Origin: Minisyncoccota bacterium
GTDB taxonomy: Bacteria > Patescibacteriota > Minisyncoccia > JAHIHE01 > JAGLIN01
Length of the DNA: 49,405 bases
Direction of reading: 5' to 3'
Assembly (NCBI GenBank): GCA_028690055.1
Contig: JAQVBZ010000011.1
Coordinates: forward strand, 1-49,405
In this document: one piece after another, positions 48,751 through 49,405 of the stretch
Position numbering within the stretch: the stretch's first letter is position 1
How the letters are laid out: each line of letters begins with the position of its first letter
Position numbers and translations under genes: made by a program
The notes under the pieces: generated by a model
The model's input: the letters and a program-made list of their open reading frames with translations, nothing else
Databases searched by the model: none
Told to the model about the DNA's origin: nothing

Positions 48751-49405
48751 CTATTGCGCCGAAGTGCCTATAGTAATCGGGGCGGCTTCGGTAACCGGAT
48801 CCGAAGATACGACCGGCAGCGGCACCGTGTTGACCTGGGCCGTGATTTCCGTTACTTCGGAAACGCTTTTCAATGTATCTGTTAAGTTGCTGTTTTTCAA
48901 GTTTTCTCTGGCTTCTTCCAGTTTCCTACTGGCTTCTTCCGCAATTACTACGTTTCCGGCATTCGTATCTTTCGATGTGCAAATACTGTCGGCGGCCGCA
49001 GTGTCGTTTTTGACGTCTTCTTCACTGCAAGCGGTTTGGGTCTCTACGGCGGCTGCGGTCTGTGCGGAGAGCGCACTCACTTTCGCCTGAGCTTCTTCCA
49101 CTGTCTTCTGCACCTTGGCGGCAATTTCCTCGACATCCTCTTCTTTCTGCGTCTCTATCATTACCATCAGGGCTGAAATATTGGTTTTTGCAGTAGTCTT
49201 AGCGGCATCTGCCACTTTTGTCGCCACTCTTTCTTTGACCGTAGTCGGTAGGCCTTCCGTAGTCGTTTTCAAAACATTTGTATATTTCTCGCTTTGTTCG
49301 TTTACTATTTTGGCTACACCAGCTACCTTGACGGTTGAATCAGTCTTTCCTTTTTCACTCAGCTCACCCAAATGCGTATTGGCACTGTCCACCTTGGCCT
49401 GGAAT
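48751..49405 (-). CDS. Alanine/glutamate-rich coiled-coil protein (partial, DUF5667-like)
   Basis: The frame is open to the window edge, so the N-terminus is missing; about 217 C-terminal residues are visible. The first residues (FQAKVDSANTHLGELSEKGK) and several helical stretches (VQKTVEEAQAKVSALSAQT, EEASRKLEEARENLKNSN) form coiled coils. Two cysteines (TACSEED, SICTSKD) could pair. The pattern recalls DUF5667-type secreted helical proteins common in CPR bacteria, but the defining N-terminal part is not visible. The tail is Pro/Val/Thr-rich. Confidence 0.65.
   Translation of the reverse strand, partial: FQAKVDSANTHLGELSEKGKTDSTVKVAGVAKIVNEQSEKYTNVLKTTTEGLPTTVKERVATKVADAAKTTAKTNISALMVMIETQKEEDVEEIAAKVQKTVEEAQAKVSALSAQTAAAVETQTACSEEDVKNDTAAADSICTSKDTNAGNVVIAEEASRKLEEARENLKNSNLTDTLKSVSEVTEITAQVNTVPLPVVSSDPVTEAAPITIGTSAQ

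Overview
The window looks like one chromosomal stretch of a Candidate Phyla Radiation (Patescibacteria) bacterium. This placement is inferred from gene content: a single-membrane type IV pilus set (PilB, PilC, PilM, PilN, PilO and prepilins, with no secretin seen), an S-layer-like protein, VanW and LysM envelope proteins, many short or leaderless 5' ends, and tRNA genes without an encoded CCA end. No rRNA or other phylogenetic marker is present, so the exact lineage is open.

Layout. (1) 1-1000: decayed DNA, with the tail of an ISL3-like transposase and a broken gene. (2) 1056-5469: housekeeping and envelope genes: a nucleotidyltransferase-like protein with a zinc ribbon, an overlapping recX-vanW pair, and a Maf pyrophosphatase. 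(3) 5595-5998: a tRNA operon (Arg-UCG, Lys-CUU, His-GUG). (4) 6.0-13.7 kb: an accessory block of unrelated single genes (transglutaminase-like giant, small helical protein, NUDIX hydrolase, PLP aminotransferase, helical-repeat protein), most with their own promoter and terminator. They are separated by copies of an ~85-bp module whose terminator half resembles the tail of the tRNA-His gene. Two copies continue into a shared promoter module and two share a longer 3' module. This is the most unusual architecture in the window. (5) 13.7-24 kb: an ABC exporter, a lipoprotein, two secreted beta-propeller proteins of a style common in methanogens, a secreted protein sharing a domain with the S-layer-like protein, and several unknowns. 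(6) 24.2-27.9 kb: a surface locus with two WxL-like secreted proteins around a DUF916-like/LysM/LytR_C membrane protein. (7) 29.0-29.8 kb: a small ferritin-like protein related to encapsulin-fused ferritins, a possible 29-aa membrane peptide, and tRNA-Arg(UCU).

(8) 29.9-42.4 kb, minus strand: the type IV pilus locus, read as histidine kinase, CheY-like regulator, PilB, PilC, a giant prepilin carrying a beta-propeller, a second prepilin, a PilX-like protein, PilM, PilN, PilO and a small accessory protein. (9) 42.5-44.4 kb: a REP-associated tyrosine transposase (RAYT) inside a tandem array of its probable substrate, a ~124-bp inverted pair of GTAG-headed palindromes. Solo copies lie between pilB and pilC, between kinase and regulator, and upstream of the S-layer-like gene. 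(10) 44.5-49.4 kb: a 1162-aa S-layer-like protein with a long, possibly structured upstream region, then a coiled-coil protein cut by the window edge.

Taken together the window is dominated by cell-surface functions (pili, S-layer, WxL-like proteins, propellers, VanW), which fits an episymbiotic or attachment lifestyle. Functional calls rest on motifs read by eye; no database search was possible.
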